Program-made: the position numbers and the translations under genes | Assembly: GCF_009665255.1 (NCBI RefSeq) | Contig: NZ_CP035687.1 | Coordinates: 1,010,152 to 1,074,151, forward strand | Origin: Vibrio metoecus | GTDB taxonomy: Bacteria; Pseudomonadota; Gammaproteobacteria; Enterobacterales; Vibrionaceae | Length of the DNA stretch: 64,000 nucleotides | Direction: 5' to 3' | The notes under the pieces: generated by a model | Told to the model about the DNA's origin: nothing | The model's database searches: none | What the model saw: only the letters and a program-made list of their open reading frames with translations | Part shown: piece after piece, positions 18,144 through 26,180 of the stretch | Numbering within the stretch: the first letter of the stretch is position 1 | Layout of the letters: each line of letters begins with the position of its first letter

Positions 18144-19274
18144 ATGACTGAACAACACGAAACCTTACTGACGACACCGCTACATGCGCTACACATTGAA
18201 GTTGGCGCAAAGATGGTGCCTTTTGCGGGCTACGATATGCCAGTTCAATACGCCCTTGGGGTGAAAAAAGAGCATATACACACCCGTGAAGCAGCTGGTC
18301 TGTTTGATGTTTCCCACATGGGGCAACTGCGTTTGTACGGTGCTCAAGCGGCTGCCGCCTTAGAAGCCTTGGTTCCGGTTGATATTATTGATCTCCCTGT
18401 TGGCAAACAGCGTTATGCGTTTTTCACCAATGCCCAAGGTGGCATTATGGATGATTTGATGGTGGCCAATATGGGGGATCATCTGTTTGTGGTGGTGAAC
18501 GCGGCGTGTAAAGCGCAAGATATTGCGCATCTAAAAGCGCATCTGCCTGCGGATGTTGAGATGGAAGTGATTGAAGATCGCGCTCTGCTTGCTCTGCAAG
18601 GCCCCAAAGCGGCGCAAGTGCTCGCACGTTTGCAACCTGCCGTTGCCAAGATGCTGTTTATGGATGTTCAACTCCTTGAGATCAATGGTGCAGAATGTAT
18701 TGTCAGTCGCAGTGGCTACACCGGTGAAGATGGCTACGAAATCTCAGTGCCTGCTGATAAAGCGGCGGCACTGGCTCGTAAACTGACGGATTTTGAAGAA
18801 GTGGAGTGGATAGGCCTTGGTGCGCGCGACTCACTGCGTTTGGAGTGTGGTTTGTGTCTCTATGGACACGATCTCGACCCAACCACAACGCCAGTCGAAG
18901 CAAGCTTGCTGTGGGCTATTCAGCCTGTTCGCCGCAAAGATGGCGCGCGTGAGGGCGGTTTTCCCGGTGCAGAGATCATTCTCAGCCAGATTGAAACCAA
19001 ACAAGTTAGCCGTAAACGCGTCGGTTTGGTCGGACAAACCAAAGCACCAGTACGCGAAGGTACCGAGCTGTTTGATGCGCAAGGCAACAAAATTGGTATC
19101 GTGACCAGTGGTACTGCTGGCCCAACCGCAGATAAACCGGTTTCAATGGCTTATGTCAGCACTGAACACGCCGCTTTAGGCAGTGAAGTGTTTGCCGAAG
19201 TGCGCGGGAAGATGCTGCCAATGACTGTCGAAAAAATGCCTTTTGTGCCTCAGCGTTATTACCGCGGAGCATAA
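18144..19274 (+). CDS. gcvT: Aminomethyltransferase (T protein of glycine cleavage system)
   Basis: It transfers the methylene group from GcvH-bound aminomethyl to THF and releases ammonia. The 376-residue protein has the family blocks MVPFAGYDMPVQY, GLFDVSHMGQ, SRSGYTGEDGYE and the C-terminal beta-barrel (VTSGTAGPT). GGAGAACAAG precedes the ATG. In many bacteria gcvT, gcvH and gcvP form one operon; here gcvT is split off and divergent, with the regulator between. I searched for a glycine aptamer in the 243-bp leader and did not recognise one. Confidence 0.97.
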   Translation: MTEQHETLLTTPLHALHIEVGAKMVPFAGYDMPVQYALGVKKEHIHTREAAGLFDVSHMGQLRLYGAQAAAALEALVPVDIIDLPVGKQRYAFFTNAQGGIMDDLMVANMGDHLFVVVNAACKAQDIAHLKAHLPADVEMEVIEDRALLALQGPKAAQVLARLQPAVAKMLFMDVQLLEINGAECIVSRSGYTGEDGYEISVPADKAAALARKLTDFEEVEWIGLGARDSLRLECGLCLYGHDLDPTTTPVEASLLWAIQPVRRKDGAREGGFPGAEIILSQIETKQVSRKRVGLVGQTKAPVREGTELFDAQGNKIGIVTSGTAGPTADKPVSMAYVSTEHAALGSEVFAEVRGKMLPMTVEKMPFVPQRYYRGA

Positions 19275-19310
19275 TTTCTTCAGCGTCATTCTTATGAGTA
19301 ACGCTTATTA

Positions 19311-19342
19311 ACAAAGGAAGGGAAACCTTCCTTTGTGCTTTT
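19311..19342 (+). terminator. Intrinsic terminator of gcvT
   Basis: ACAAAGGAAGG (19311-19321) pairs with CCTTCCTTTGT (19326-19336) around a GAAA tetraloop, followed by GCTTTTTG. Confidence 0.85.
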
Positions 19343-19528
19343 TGCAACGGAGGTTTGCAACCTGAGCTGACCAAGAAAGCGGTTGTCATTTCAGCTTATT
19401 GGTTTATGATGCTGCGACGTACTTAAGCTGGTGCATCCGTATTTGCGCCAAAATTTGTACCGAATTTTTTGAACTCGTTACGCCGCTATTTATTACAGAA
19501 TGAATTTAAGCGTAATTTTTTCACACAA

Positions 19529-19549
19529 GTGTTGCTTGGTGTGCAACAC
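19529..19549 (+). promoter_or_regulatory. Hairpin in thrS leader, just before the ribosome site
   Basis: GTGTTGC (19529-19535) pairs with GCAACAC (19543-19549) 6 nt upstream of the AAGGA of thrS. In E. coli the thrS leader carries tRNA-like hairpins bound by ThrS. A comparable role here is inference. Confidence 0.35.
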
Positions 19550-19566
19550 CACTGTAAGGATATTAC

Positions 19567-21495
19567 ATGCCTATTATTACTCTTCCTGACGGTAGTCAGC
19601 GTCATTTTGACAACCCAGTATCTACTCTCGAAGTTGCCCAATCTATCGGCCCAGGCCTTGCGAAAGCGACCATTGCTGGTCGTGTGAATGGTGTACGCGT
19701 TGATGCTTGCGATCTGATTGAACACGATGCCAGCCTAGAAATCATCACCACGAAAGATGAAGTCGATGGTTTAGAAATCGTGCGTCACTCATGTGCGCAC
19801 TTGCTTGGCCATGCACTGAAGCAGCTTTACCCAAATGCGAAAATGGCGATTGGTCCAACCATCGACAGCGGTTTTTACTACGACATCGATCTCGAGCAGT
19901 CTCTCTCTCAAGAAGATCTTGAGAAAATCGAAGCTCGCATGGTTGAGTTAGCGAAAACCAAATACGCGGTTGTCAAAAAGAAAGTGAGCTGGCAGGAAGC
20001 GCGCGATACCTTTGAATCGCGTGGCGAAAGCTACAAAATGGAAATTCTTGATGAAAACGTGGCGCGTGATGATCGCCCAGGTCTTTACCATCACGAAGAA
20101 TACATTGACATGTGCCGTGGTCCACACGTACCCCACATGGGCTTTTGTCAAAACTTCAAATTGCTGAACATTGCAGGTGCATACTGGCGTGGTAACAGCG
20201 ATAACAAAATGCTGCAACGTATCTACGGTACAGCGTTCCATGATAAGAAAGCTCTGCAAGCGCATTTAACTCGTCTTGAAGAAGCCGCAAAACGCGACCA
20301 TCGTAAAATCGGTAAGCAACTTGATCTGTTCCATATGCAGCAAGAAGCACCGGGCATGGTGTTCTGGCACCACAACGGTTGGTCAGTCTTCCGTGATCTG
20401 GAAATTTTTATTCGTCATAAATTGAACGAATACGGTTACCAAGAAGTAAAAGGTCCATTGATGATGGATCGCGTACTTTGGGAACGTTCAGGTCACTGGG
20501 ACAAATACGCAGATGCGATGTTCACCACTTCATCTGAAAACCGTGAATACGCGATCAAGCCGATGAACTGTCCTGGTCACATCCAGATTTTCAACCAAGG
20601 TTTGAAATCTTACCGTGATCTTCCACTGCGCATGGCAGAGTTTGGTTCATGTCATCGTAACGAGCCATCAGGTTCACTACACGGCATCATGCGTGTGCGT
20701 GGGTTTACTCAAGATGACGCGCATATCTTCTGTACTGAAGACCAAATTCAGCAAGAAGTAACATCGTGCATCAAGATGGTGTATGACACCTACACGACTT
20801 TTGGTTTCCAAAACATCGTGGTGAAGCTTTCTACTCGCCCAGAAAAGCGTGTGGGTAGCGATGAAATTTGGGATAAATCAGAACAAGCGCTGATCGATTC
20901 TCTGAAGGCAATGGAAATCCCATTTGAAATTCAGGAAGGCGAAGGTGCGTTCTATGGTCCGAAAATTGAGTTTACACTCTACGACTGTTTAGATCGTGCG
21001 TGGCAATGTGGTACAGTGCAGCTCGATTTCAACTTGCCTACGCGTTTAGGTGCCACTTACGTTGGTGAAAGCAATGAACGCTTAATTCCGGTGATGATCC
21101 ATCGTGCGATTTTGGGTTCACTTGAGCGCTTCATCGGTATTCTGATTGAAGAATACGCAGGATTCTTCCCAACTTGGTTGGCGCCAGAGCAGGCTGTTGT
21201 TGTAAATATTACGGATAAACAAGCCGACTATGCTCATGAAGTCGCTCAAAAGCTACAAAAATGTGGTATTCGAGCAAAAGCAGACTTGAGAAATGAGAAA
21301 ATAGGCTTTAAAATCCGCGAACACACTTTGAAGCGTGTTCCGTACATGTTGGTTTGTGGCGACCAAGAGATGGAAGCCGGTGAAATCGCAGTACGTACAC
21401 GTAAAGGTAAAGATCTTGGTAAATTTAAATTGGATGATTTTATTAAACATATCCAAGCTGAGATTGTAAGCCGTAAGCTTAATCTGGAGGAATAA
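19567..21495 (+). CDS. thrS: Threonine--tRNA ligase
   Basis: This 642-residue class II synthetase has the normal domain order: TGS domain (1-61), editing domain with HSCAHLLGHA (~74-225), catalytic core with motif 2 FGSCHRNEPSGSLHG and FTQDDAHIFC, motif 3 GSLERFIGILIEE, and the anticodon-binding domain from ~540. The zinc ligands of the core (Cys in MNCPGHIQIF and two His) are visible. GTAAGGAT precedes the ATG. The stop is 3 bp from the infC start, as in the conserved thrS-infC-rpmI-rplT operon. Confidence 0.99.
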   Translation: MPIITLPDGSQRHFDNPVSTLEVAQSIGPGLAKATIAGRVNGVRVDACDLIEHDASLEIITTKDEVDGLEIVRHSCAHLLGHALKQLYPNAKMAIGPTIDSGFYYDIDLEQSLSQEDLEKIEARMVELAKTKYAVVKKKVSWQEARDTFESRGESYKMEILDENVARDDRPGLYHHEEYIDMCRGPHVPHMGFCQNFKLLNIAGAYWRGNSDNKMLQRIYGTAFHDKKALQAHLTRLEEAAKRDHRKIGKQLDLFHMQQEAPGMVFWHHNGWSVFRDLEIFIRHKLNEYGYQEVKGPLMMDRVLWERSGHWDKYADAMFTTSSENREYAIKPMNCPGHIQIFNQGLKSYRDLPLRMAEFGSCHRNEPSGSLHGIMRVRGFTQDDAHIFCTEDQIQQEVTSCIKMVYDTYTTFGFQNIVVKLSTRPEKRVGSDEIWDKSEQALIDSLKAMEIPFEIQEGEGAFYGPKIEFTLYDCLDRAWQCGTVQLDFNLPTRLGATYVGESNERLIPVMIHRAILGSLERFIGILIEEYAGFFPTWLAPEQAVVVNITDKQADYAHEVAQKLQKCGIRAKADLRNEKIGFKIREHTLKRVPYMLVCGDQEMEAGEIAVRTRKGKDLGKFKLDDFIKHIQAEIVSRKLNLEE

Positions 21496-21498
21496 ACT

Positions 21499-22050
21499 AT
21501 TAAAGGCGGAAGACGTGGCCAAGTTCCGGTCAAGCAAAACCAGCACCGTTTAAACGGTGAAATTCGTGGCGTTCGTGAAGTTCGTTTAACTGGCGCAGAC
21601 GGTGAGTCTGTAGGTGTCGTTTCGATCCAAGAAGCACTGGCTACAGCAGAAGAATCTGGTTTGGATCTCGTTGAGATCAGCCCTAACGCCGAGCCACCAG
21701 TCTGTCGTGTGATGGACTATGGCAAGTTCCTCTTTGAGAAGAGCAAGGCTACAAAAGAGCAGAAGAAGAAGCAAAAGCAGATCCAGATTAAGGAACTTAA
21801 ATTCCGTCCTGGAACTGATATCGGAGACTATCAGGTAAAACTACGCAACCTGATCCGTTTCCTTGAAGAAGGCAACAAAGTGAAAGTAACTATTCGCTTC
21901 CGTGGCCGAGAGATGGCTCACCAAGACATCGGTGTAGACGTTTTGAATCGACTGAAAGAGGACACTGACGAATTCGCAGTGGTTGAGTCTTTCCCGACCA
22001 AAATTGAAGCACGCCAGATGATCATGGTGTTAGCCCCTAAAAAGAAGTAA
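21499..22050 (+). CDS. infC: Translation initiation factor IF-3 (ATT start)
   Basis: IF-3 binds the 30S subunit and proofreads the initiator tRNA and start codon. The reading frame has no ATG, GTG or TTG at the right place; the start is ATT at 21499, 8 nt after a strong GGAGG and followed by AAAGGCGGAAGACG, exactly as in enterobacteria. The product is 183 residues, with N-domain up to EKSKATKEQKKK and C-domain ELKFRPGTDIGDY. The rare ATT codon is the known basis of IF-3 autoregulation. Confidence 0.97.
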   Translation: MKGGRRGQVPVKQNQHRLNGEIRGVREVRLTGADGESVGVVSIQEALATAEESGLDLVEISPNAEPPVCRVMDYGKFLFEKSKATKEQKKKQKQIQIKELKFRPGTDIGDYQVKLRNLIRFLEEGNKVKVTIRFRGREMAHQDIGVDVLNRLKEDTDEFAVVESFPTKIEARQMIMVLAPKKK

Positions 22051-22071
22051 TTAGCGGCATTACAAGTAATG

Positions 22072-22102
22072 AACCTAGCCGTTGAAAGGCGGCTGGGTTT
22101 TA
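22072..22102 (+). terminator. Hairpin between infC and rpmI
   Basis: CCTAGCCG (22074-22081) pairs with CGGCTGGG (22090-22097), one G-U pair, followed by TTTTATT. It may act as an internal attenuator or as part of the ribosomal-protein leader before rpmI. Confidence 0.6.
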
Positions 22103-22153
22103 TTCGCCCTAATTACATTGTTATTTAACTACTACAATGCGGAGTTATTCATC

Positions 22154-22348
22154 ATGCCTAAGATGAAAAACAACAAAGGTGCTGCTAAGCGTTTCAAGAA
22201 AACTGCTGGTGGTATTAAGTACAAGCACGCTACTAAACGTCACATTCTGACTAAGCGTACTACTAAGAACAAGCGTCAGCTGCGTCCAAACGCCATTCTG
22301 CCTAAGTGCGAACTGGCTGCTGTAGCACGTATGCTTCCATACGCTTAA
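22154..22348 (+). CDS. rpmI: Large ribosomal subunit protein L35
   Basis: The ATG at 22154 gives the expected 64 highly basic residues starting MPKMKNNKGAAKRFK and ending ARMLPYA. GGAG lies ~9 nt upstream. It is co-transcribed with rplT 41 bp downstream. Confidence 0.97.
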   Translation: MPKMKNNKGAAKRFKKTAGGIKYKHATKRHILTKRTTKNKRQLRPNAILPKCELAAVARMLPYA

Positions 22349-22389
22349 TTCTTTTTAGTTTAATATTCGTTTAGTTTAGGAGAGACATA

Positions 22390-22743
22390 ATGCCTCGCGT
22401 AAAACGTGGTGTACAAGCTCGTGCACGTCATAAGAAAGTTTTAAAACAAGCTAAAGGTTACTACGGTGCACGTTCACGTGTTTATCGTGTAGCGTTCCAA
22501 GCAGTTATTAAAGCTGGTCAATACGCTTACCGTGACCGTCGCGCTAAGAAACGTCAATTCCGTCAACTGTGGATTGCACGTATCAACGCAGCGGCTCGTC
22601 AAAATGGTCTATCTTACAGCCGTTTCATCAACGGTCTGAAGAAAGCATCTATCGAGATCGATCGTAAGATCCTTGCTGATATCGCAGTATTCGACAAAGC
22701 AGCATTCGCTGTTCTGGTTGAAAAGGCGAAAGGCGCTCTGTAA
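22390..22743 (+). CDS. rplT: Large ribosomal subunit protein L20
   Basis: The 117-residue basic protein starts MPRVKRGVQARARHKKVLKQ and has the family motif LWIARINAAARQNGLSYSRF. It binds 23S rRNA early in 50S assembly and in E. coli represses its own operon. AGGAGAG precedes the ATG. It is the last backbone gene before the integron. Confidence 0.98.
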   Translation: MPRVKRGVQARARHKKVLKQAKGYYGARSRVYRVAFQAVIKAGQYAYRDRRAKKRQFRQLWIARINAAARQNGLSYSRFINGLKKASIEIDRKILADIAVFDKAAFAVLVEKAKGAL

Positions 22744-22759
22744 TAGCGTGTTATTAAGA

Positions 22760-22787
22760 AAGGGGAGCATTTATGCTCCCTTTTTTC
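22760..22787 (+). terminator. Terminator of thrS-infC-rpmI-rplT
   Basis: GGGAGC (22763-22768) pairs with GCTCCC (22775-22780) around ATTTAT, followed by TTTTTTCT. Confidence 0.9.
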
Positions 22788-22824
22788 TATCTGTTAAATC
22801 TCATGATTTCGCAAAGAACCCATT

Positions 22825-23787
22825 CTAAAGACGGGATAATGGGCTTAATACACCACTTGCCCCTCTATCAAGCACGTGCGTATAAATCTGCGTTGTTTTC
22901 ACATCGGTATGACCCAATTGTTCTTGTACGGTACGTATATCAGCACCCACTTCAAGCAAATGGGTCGCAAATGAATGTCTGAGAGTATGGCAAGTCACGG
23001 TCTTTTCAATCCCAGCCTCTTGCGCAGATCTTCTCACCGTTCTTTGTAGTACTGTTTCATTCATATGATGACGCCGCATGACATCGGATTCCGGATCTAG
23101 AGATAACTGAAAGGACGGAAAAAGATAGTGCCAACGAAACTCATAAGGTGCATTTGGGTATTTTTCTTTTAAGGCTGTGGGCAACCAAACACCGCCGTAA
23201 TTTTTCTGGTGCAGATCTCTATCGTAATAGCGCTTTGCCAAAGCAATTTGCTCTTTAAGATAGGGATAGAGTTCTTTTGCTAAAGTGACAGTACGATTTT
23301 TTCCACCTTTACCTTGCCATATTCTGATAGCACCATAGTCAAAGTCGATATCTTGGACTCTCAAGCGCATACACTCCATCAACCTTAACCCCGAACCGTA
23401 GAGTAACTTGATGGGAAGTTGATGCTTAGGATCGACAATTTCAAGTAAACGTCGAATCTCATCTCTAGTCAGTACAACCGGTAACTTTCGTTCTAGTTGC
23501 GAGCGTTGAAAGCGGATCTCAAGAGAAAGGGGTGTTTTCAGAATTTCTTTGTATAGAAAACTGAGTGAATTCAAGGCCAGTGATTGAGTCTTTGTGGCCA
23601 CTTTACCTTGCACGGCTAAGTAGGTTAAAAATTCTTCGACCTCTTTATCTCCCATTAAGCTAGGGTGCTTTTTATTATGAAAATGGATGTAACGAGTGAT
23701 CCAATGAAGGTAAGCTTCTATGGTTTTTTTGGCATAGTATCGAGTTTGCATAAATTCGCGAACACTTAACAAAAACTGGGATTTCAT
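22825..23787 (-). CDS. intIA: Integron integrase (IntI4/IntIA)
   Basis: This 320-residue tyrosine recombinase cuts attI and attC sites to insert or excise cassettes. The catalytic residues are visible: Arg in GSGLRLMECMRLRVQDID, the HTLRHSFATHLLE box, LGHTDVKTTQIYTH with the nucleophile Tyr. The integron-specific insertion (about residues 190-225, YGGVWLPTALKEKYPNAPYE) separates it from XerC/D. The gene points away from the array, toward rplT, and appears intact. A LexA-box-like site overlaps its promoter region. Confidence 0.97.
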   Translation of the reverse strand: MKSQFLLSVREFMQTRYYAKKTIEAYLHWITRYIHFHNKKHPSLMGDKEVEEFLTYLAVQGKVATKTQSLALNSLSFLYKEILKTPLSLEIRFQRSQLERKLPVVLTRDEIRRLLEIVDPKHQLPIKLLYGSGLRLMECMRLRVQDIDFDYGAIRIWQGKGGKNRTVTLAKELYPYLKEQIALAKRYYDRDLHQKNYGGVWLPTALKEKYPNAPYEFRWHYLFPSFQLSLDPESDVMRRHHMNETVLQRTVRRSAQEAGIEKTVTCHTLRHSFATHLLEVGADIRTVQEQLGHTDVKTTQIYTHVLDRGASGVLSPLSRL

Positions 23788-23809
23788 ATAGTTCTCACTG
23801 AATATTTGA

Positions 23810-23825
23810 CTGGTTATTTATACAG
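23810..23825 (-). promoter_or_regulatory. LexA (SOS) box upstream of the integrase
   Basis: CTGGTTATTTATACAG lies 23 bp upstream of the intIA start and fits the 16-bp LexA pattern CTG-N10-CAG with an AT-rich centre. Integrase control by the SOS response is established for V. cholerae and class 1 integrons. Confidence 0.8.
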
Positions 23826-23929
23826 TATTTGTTGGTTGTTTTTATGTCAAGATGCTATGCAGACATCAGCAATCTATAAGCTGAGATTTTTGAATGGTGT
23901 GATGCTCAACATACTGATTTAGAAGGTTG

Positions 23930-24015
23930 TTATGGTAGTATGCACCCAGTGGTCTATTAATTAGATAGCGGTAGCCTACCTGTTGGAAAAGTAAGAAGCT
24001 GTCTAGAAAGCGTTA
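23930..24015 (+). other. attI primary recombination site
   Basis: The stretch before the first cassette ends in AAAGCGTTA with the exchange point in GTT at 24012-24014. It lacks the folded attC architecture, as expected of attI. The left limit is approximate. The 142 bp between the integrase start and this site hold the divergent promoter region and no gene. Confidence 0.75.
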
Positions 24016-24430
24016 GCTTCTTGAAGCAAGAATCATCAAAATCTTGAGTCCAATATTCTTGAAAAATCGGCTTCATATTTTGAAAGTTCACGAATCAGCC
24101 TTTGTGTTTCAATCGGATACTTATGTGGTAGAAAGTGTTGATAATTGAGCAGTTTCAAAGTTGCTGAAAGCCAACAAGTCTCGATGCTTCAACATTGTTG
24201 GATGTTCAACTCGGTCAACTTGGCTTCACAAAAGGCAGCATTGTCGCTGAAATCGCGCTTTCTTTGATGTGGATTCTGTAAGTGGTCAACTTAACCTTGA
24301 ACGCTGTAAGTTATGGCAGCCAACGTCACAGCTTTTGGCGTTGGACGTGTGTTTGCTCGATGCTTTTGCGTAGAATGACATTTCAAGCAAATGCGTTTAG
24401 AAACTATTGCTAAACAATAGGCTACGAAGC
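24012..24430 (+). mobile_element. C1: ORF-less cassette, family A
   Basis: The first cassette after attI has no supported gene. Its body shares with the 12 other family A members the opening GTTAGCTTCTT, the central TGCTTCAAC-TTGTTGGATG and the closing GGACGTGTGTTTG ... TAGGCTACGAAGCTAAC. In this copy GTGGATTCTGTAAG replaces the TCGCGGACTCTTAAC of most members. Confidence 0.85.
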
Positions 24431-24553
24431 TAACAAACGCCTCAAGAGGGACTGTCAACGCGTGGCGTTTCCAGTCCCATTGAGCCGCGGTGGTTGCAGT
24501 TGTTGTGTTTGGGTTTAGTGTTATGCGTTGCCAGCCCCTTAGGCGGGCGTTAA
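24431..24553 (+). repeat. attC of C1 (VCR)
   Basis: Standard VCR. The left arm GAAGCTAAC mirrors the cassette's first bases GTTAGCTTC. Confidence 0.95.
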
Positions 24554-24784
24554 CCTCACACAACCATTCACATAAACACAAATGTATCTATGTCACATCA
24601 AGGATGTGGGAGGTATATCTCTAATTTCCAATTGTTTATTAAACATGTTGCACTATATAATCTACTAATCGTAAGTATCAGCACACAAAGAACTTAACCA
24701 AAAGTGTGCTTTACAACTCTCAGGTTATAACCCTAATAACCTGTATATGAGTACGATAACAGGGTGTAAATATGAGGTCATAAT

Positions 24785-24922
24785 TTGAACGACAATAAGG
24801 AAATTTTACGATTTTATGTACTACTTTTTCTAGTATCGACGCTAGTTCTGTTAAGTGAGTATCTAACTGTACCAACTTTAACAGCGATAACTACGTTAGG
24901 TAGTTGGTATTTTCGTAAATAA
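24785..24922 (+). CDS. C2: small single-pass membrane protein (45 residues)
   Basis: A TTG start at 24785 with GAGGT 6 nt upstream opens a 45-residue frame: a short charged N-terminus (MNDNKEILRF), one long hydrophobic segment (YVLLFLVSTLVLL) and SEYLTVPTLTAITTLGSWYFRK. The hairpin GCAAACCG/CGGTTTGC (25018-25040) lies ~95 bp downstream and may end its message. It is the first of three small genes in cassette C2. A membrane-acting toxin or a regulator are possible roles; no homologue is recognised. Confidence 0.5.
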   Translation: MNDNKEILRFYVLLFLVSTLVLLSEYLTVPTLTAITTLGSWYFRK

Positions 24923-25145
24923 GTCTTCAAACTAAACTTTAAATATTTAACCAAGGTACAAATCTAACGCAGTTATCTTTAGTGTTAAGAGCCGCGACGA
25001 AAAGATAGTCACCTTAAGCAAACCGCTAACACCGGTTTGCGACAGTATTTAAATTTAAAATCTGAATATAAGTTAGTAGCGCACAGTCTAGTTACAGCTA
25101 GTATGCGCTCAACCTCTTATCAAACAACAAAAGGAAATTGAAATT

Positions 25146-25343
25146 ATGAGCAAATGTCCAAATCAACAATGTCACTCAGAATCATTTGAAGCAGTAAAAT
25201 CAGATATCTCTGGAGTAAAATATCCAATGATGTTTATTCAATGTTCAGAATGTGAAACTGTTGTAGGTGTCGAACCAACTTATTATGTACCTCAAATGTT
25301 ACAGGATTTAGCCAAGGCTTTAGATATCCCGCCACTACCCTAG
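25146..25343 (+). CDS. C2: 65-residue putative zinc-ribbon protein
   Basis: The protein carries CPNQQCHS at the N-terminus and CSECE near residue 36, a C-x4-C ... C-x2-C arrangement suited to one zinc ion, and ends in a helical proline-rich tail. AAAGGAAATTGAAATT precedes the ATG. Its last bases overlap the end of a convergent 40-residue gene. The role is unknown. Confidence 0.65.
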   Translation: MSKCPNQQCHSESFEAVKSDISGVKYPMMFIQCSECETVVGVEPTYYVPQMLQDLAKALDIPPLP

Positions 25344-25462
25344 TAAAGATTGCATGAGGTATTAATAAGAATTTTCGACTCTTCCTCTGTAATATGCCCG
25401 TCATCGACAAGTTTTTTGATACGGGCTTTATATTCCTCAGTCATAAGATTATCAATTACCAT
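25340..25462 (-). CDS. C2: 40-residue SHOCT-like protein, antisense orientation
   Basis: The ATG on the minus strand (25462) has a strong AAGGAG 9 nt upstream and runs 40 residues: a short lead, then YKARIKKLVDDGHITEEESK, which resembles the short helical SHOCT motif (LKKLxDxGxITxEEF). It is convergent with the 65-residue gene, overlapping its stop by 4 bp. It opposes the usual cassette direction, so it must have its own promoter. Confidence 0.6.
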   Translation of the reverse strand: MVIDNLMTEEYKARIKKLVDDGHITEEESKILINTSCNLY

Positions 25463-25584
25463 AATATATTCTCCTTATGAGATTTAATTTAATTTGTTAC
25501 CGTGAGGTAACGGATATTGTTTTATGTAGCTATACAACACCCAGCTACACTAGGGTCTGTTTCGTGTACTTTCGTACACAGGGT

Positions 25585-25681
25585 TAACAAAGCATTTAAG
25601 AAGGATTCACAACGCTTGGCGTTCCAAGCAAGAGTGTTACGGTTCACAGCTTCGCGTTGTTCACCTCTTAATGCAGCGTTA
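25585..25681 (+). repeat. attC of C2 (non-VCR, 97 bp)
   Basis: It opens GGTTAACAAAGCATTTAAG and ends TCACCTCTTAATGCAGCGTTA; the left arm mirrors the cassette start GTTAACC. The central part is shorter than in VCRs. Confidence 0.85.
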
Positions 25682-25697
25682 TGGCTCAGGAGTTAAA

Positions 25698-26033
25698 ATG
25701 GCGTATGTATTAGCAAATAAAGGAAGCAAAAATCAGATGCTCTATGCATTTGAGCCTAGTTTTAATACCAATTCTGTTGAATACAAAACTGTTCGTTTGG
25801 AGCATGTTCAATACGATCACCAAGGCAATATCCTGATTGATTCCGATACCCTAAAGGAATTTGAGATTTTAGGGATTCCAATTTTTGAAAAAAAATCCTC
25901 GGCTAAAGAGTTCTTAGTTGGACTCGATTTGGGGGCGCATGCGAAGTATGTTGGAATTCGTTATAAACGGGCTTATGAGCATAATTTTACAAATCTCAGT
26001 GCATTTTCAAGCTGGACAGGGCTCAATCGGTAA
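25698..26033 (+). CDS. C3: hypothetical 111-residue protein
   Basis: The ATG at 25698 with CAGGAG upstream is preferred over starts inside the attC. The product begins MAYVLANKGSKNQMLYAFEP and has alternating beta-like and charged stretches without signal peptide, membrane segment or known motif. It fills the cassette. Function not recognised. Confidence 0.65.
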   Translation: MAYVLANKGSKNQMLYAFEPSFNTNSVEYKTVRLEHVQYDHQGNILIDSDTLKEFEILGIPIFEKKSSAKEFLVGLDLGAHAKYVGIRYKRAYEHNFTNLSAFSSWTGLNR

Positions 26034-26042
26034 GCTTCGCCA

Positions 26043-26164
26043 TAACAAACGCCTCAAGAGGGACTGTCAACGCGTGGCGTTTCCAGTCCCATTGAGCCGC
26101 GGTGTTTACGGTTATTGTGTTTGAGTTTAGTGATATGCGTTGTCAGCCCCTTAGGCGGGCGTTA
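26043..26164 (+). repeat. attC of C3 (VCR)
   Basis: Left arm GCCATAAC mirrors GTTATGGC. Confidence 0.95.
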
Positions 26165-26180
26165 GGCACAGGGTGGAAAA

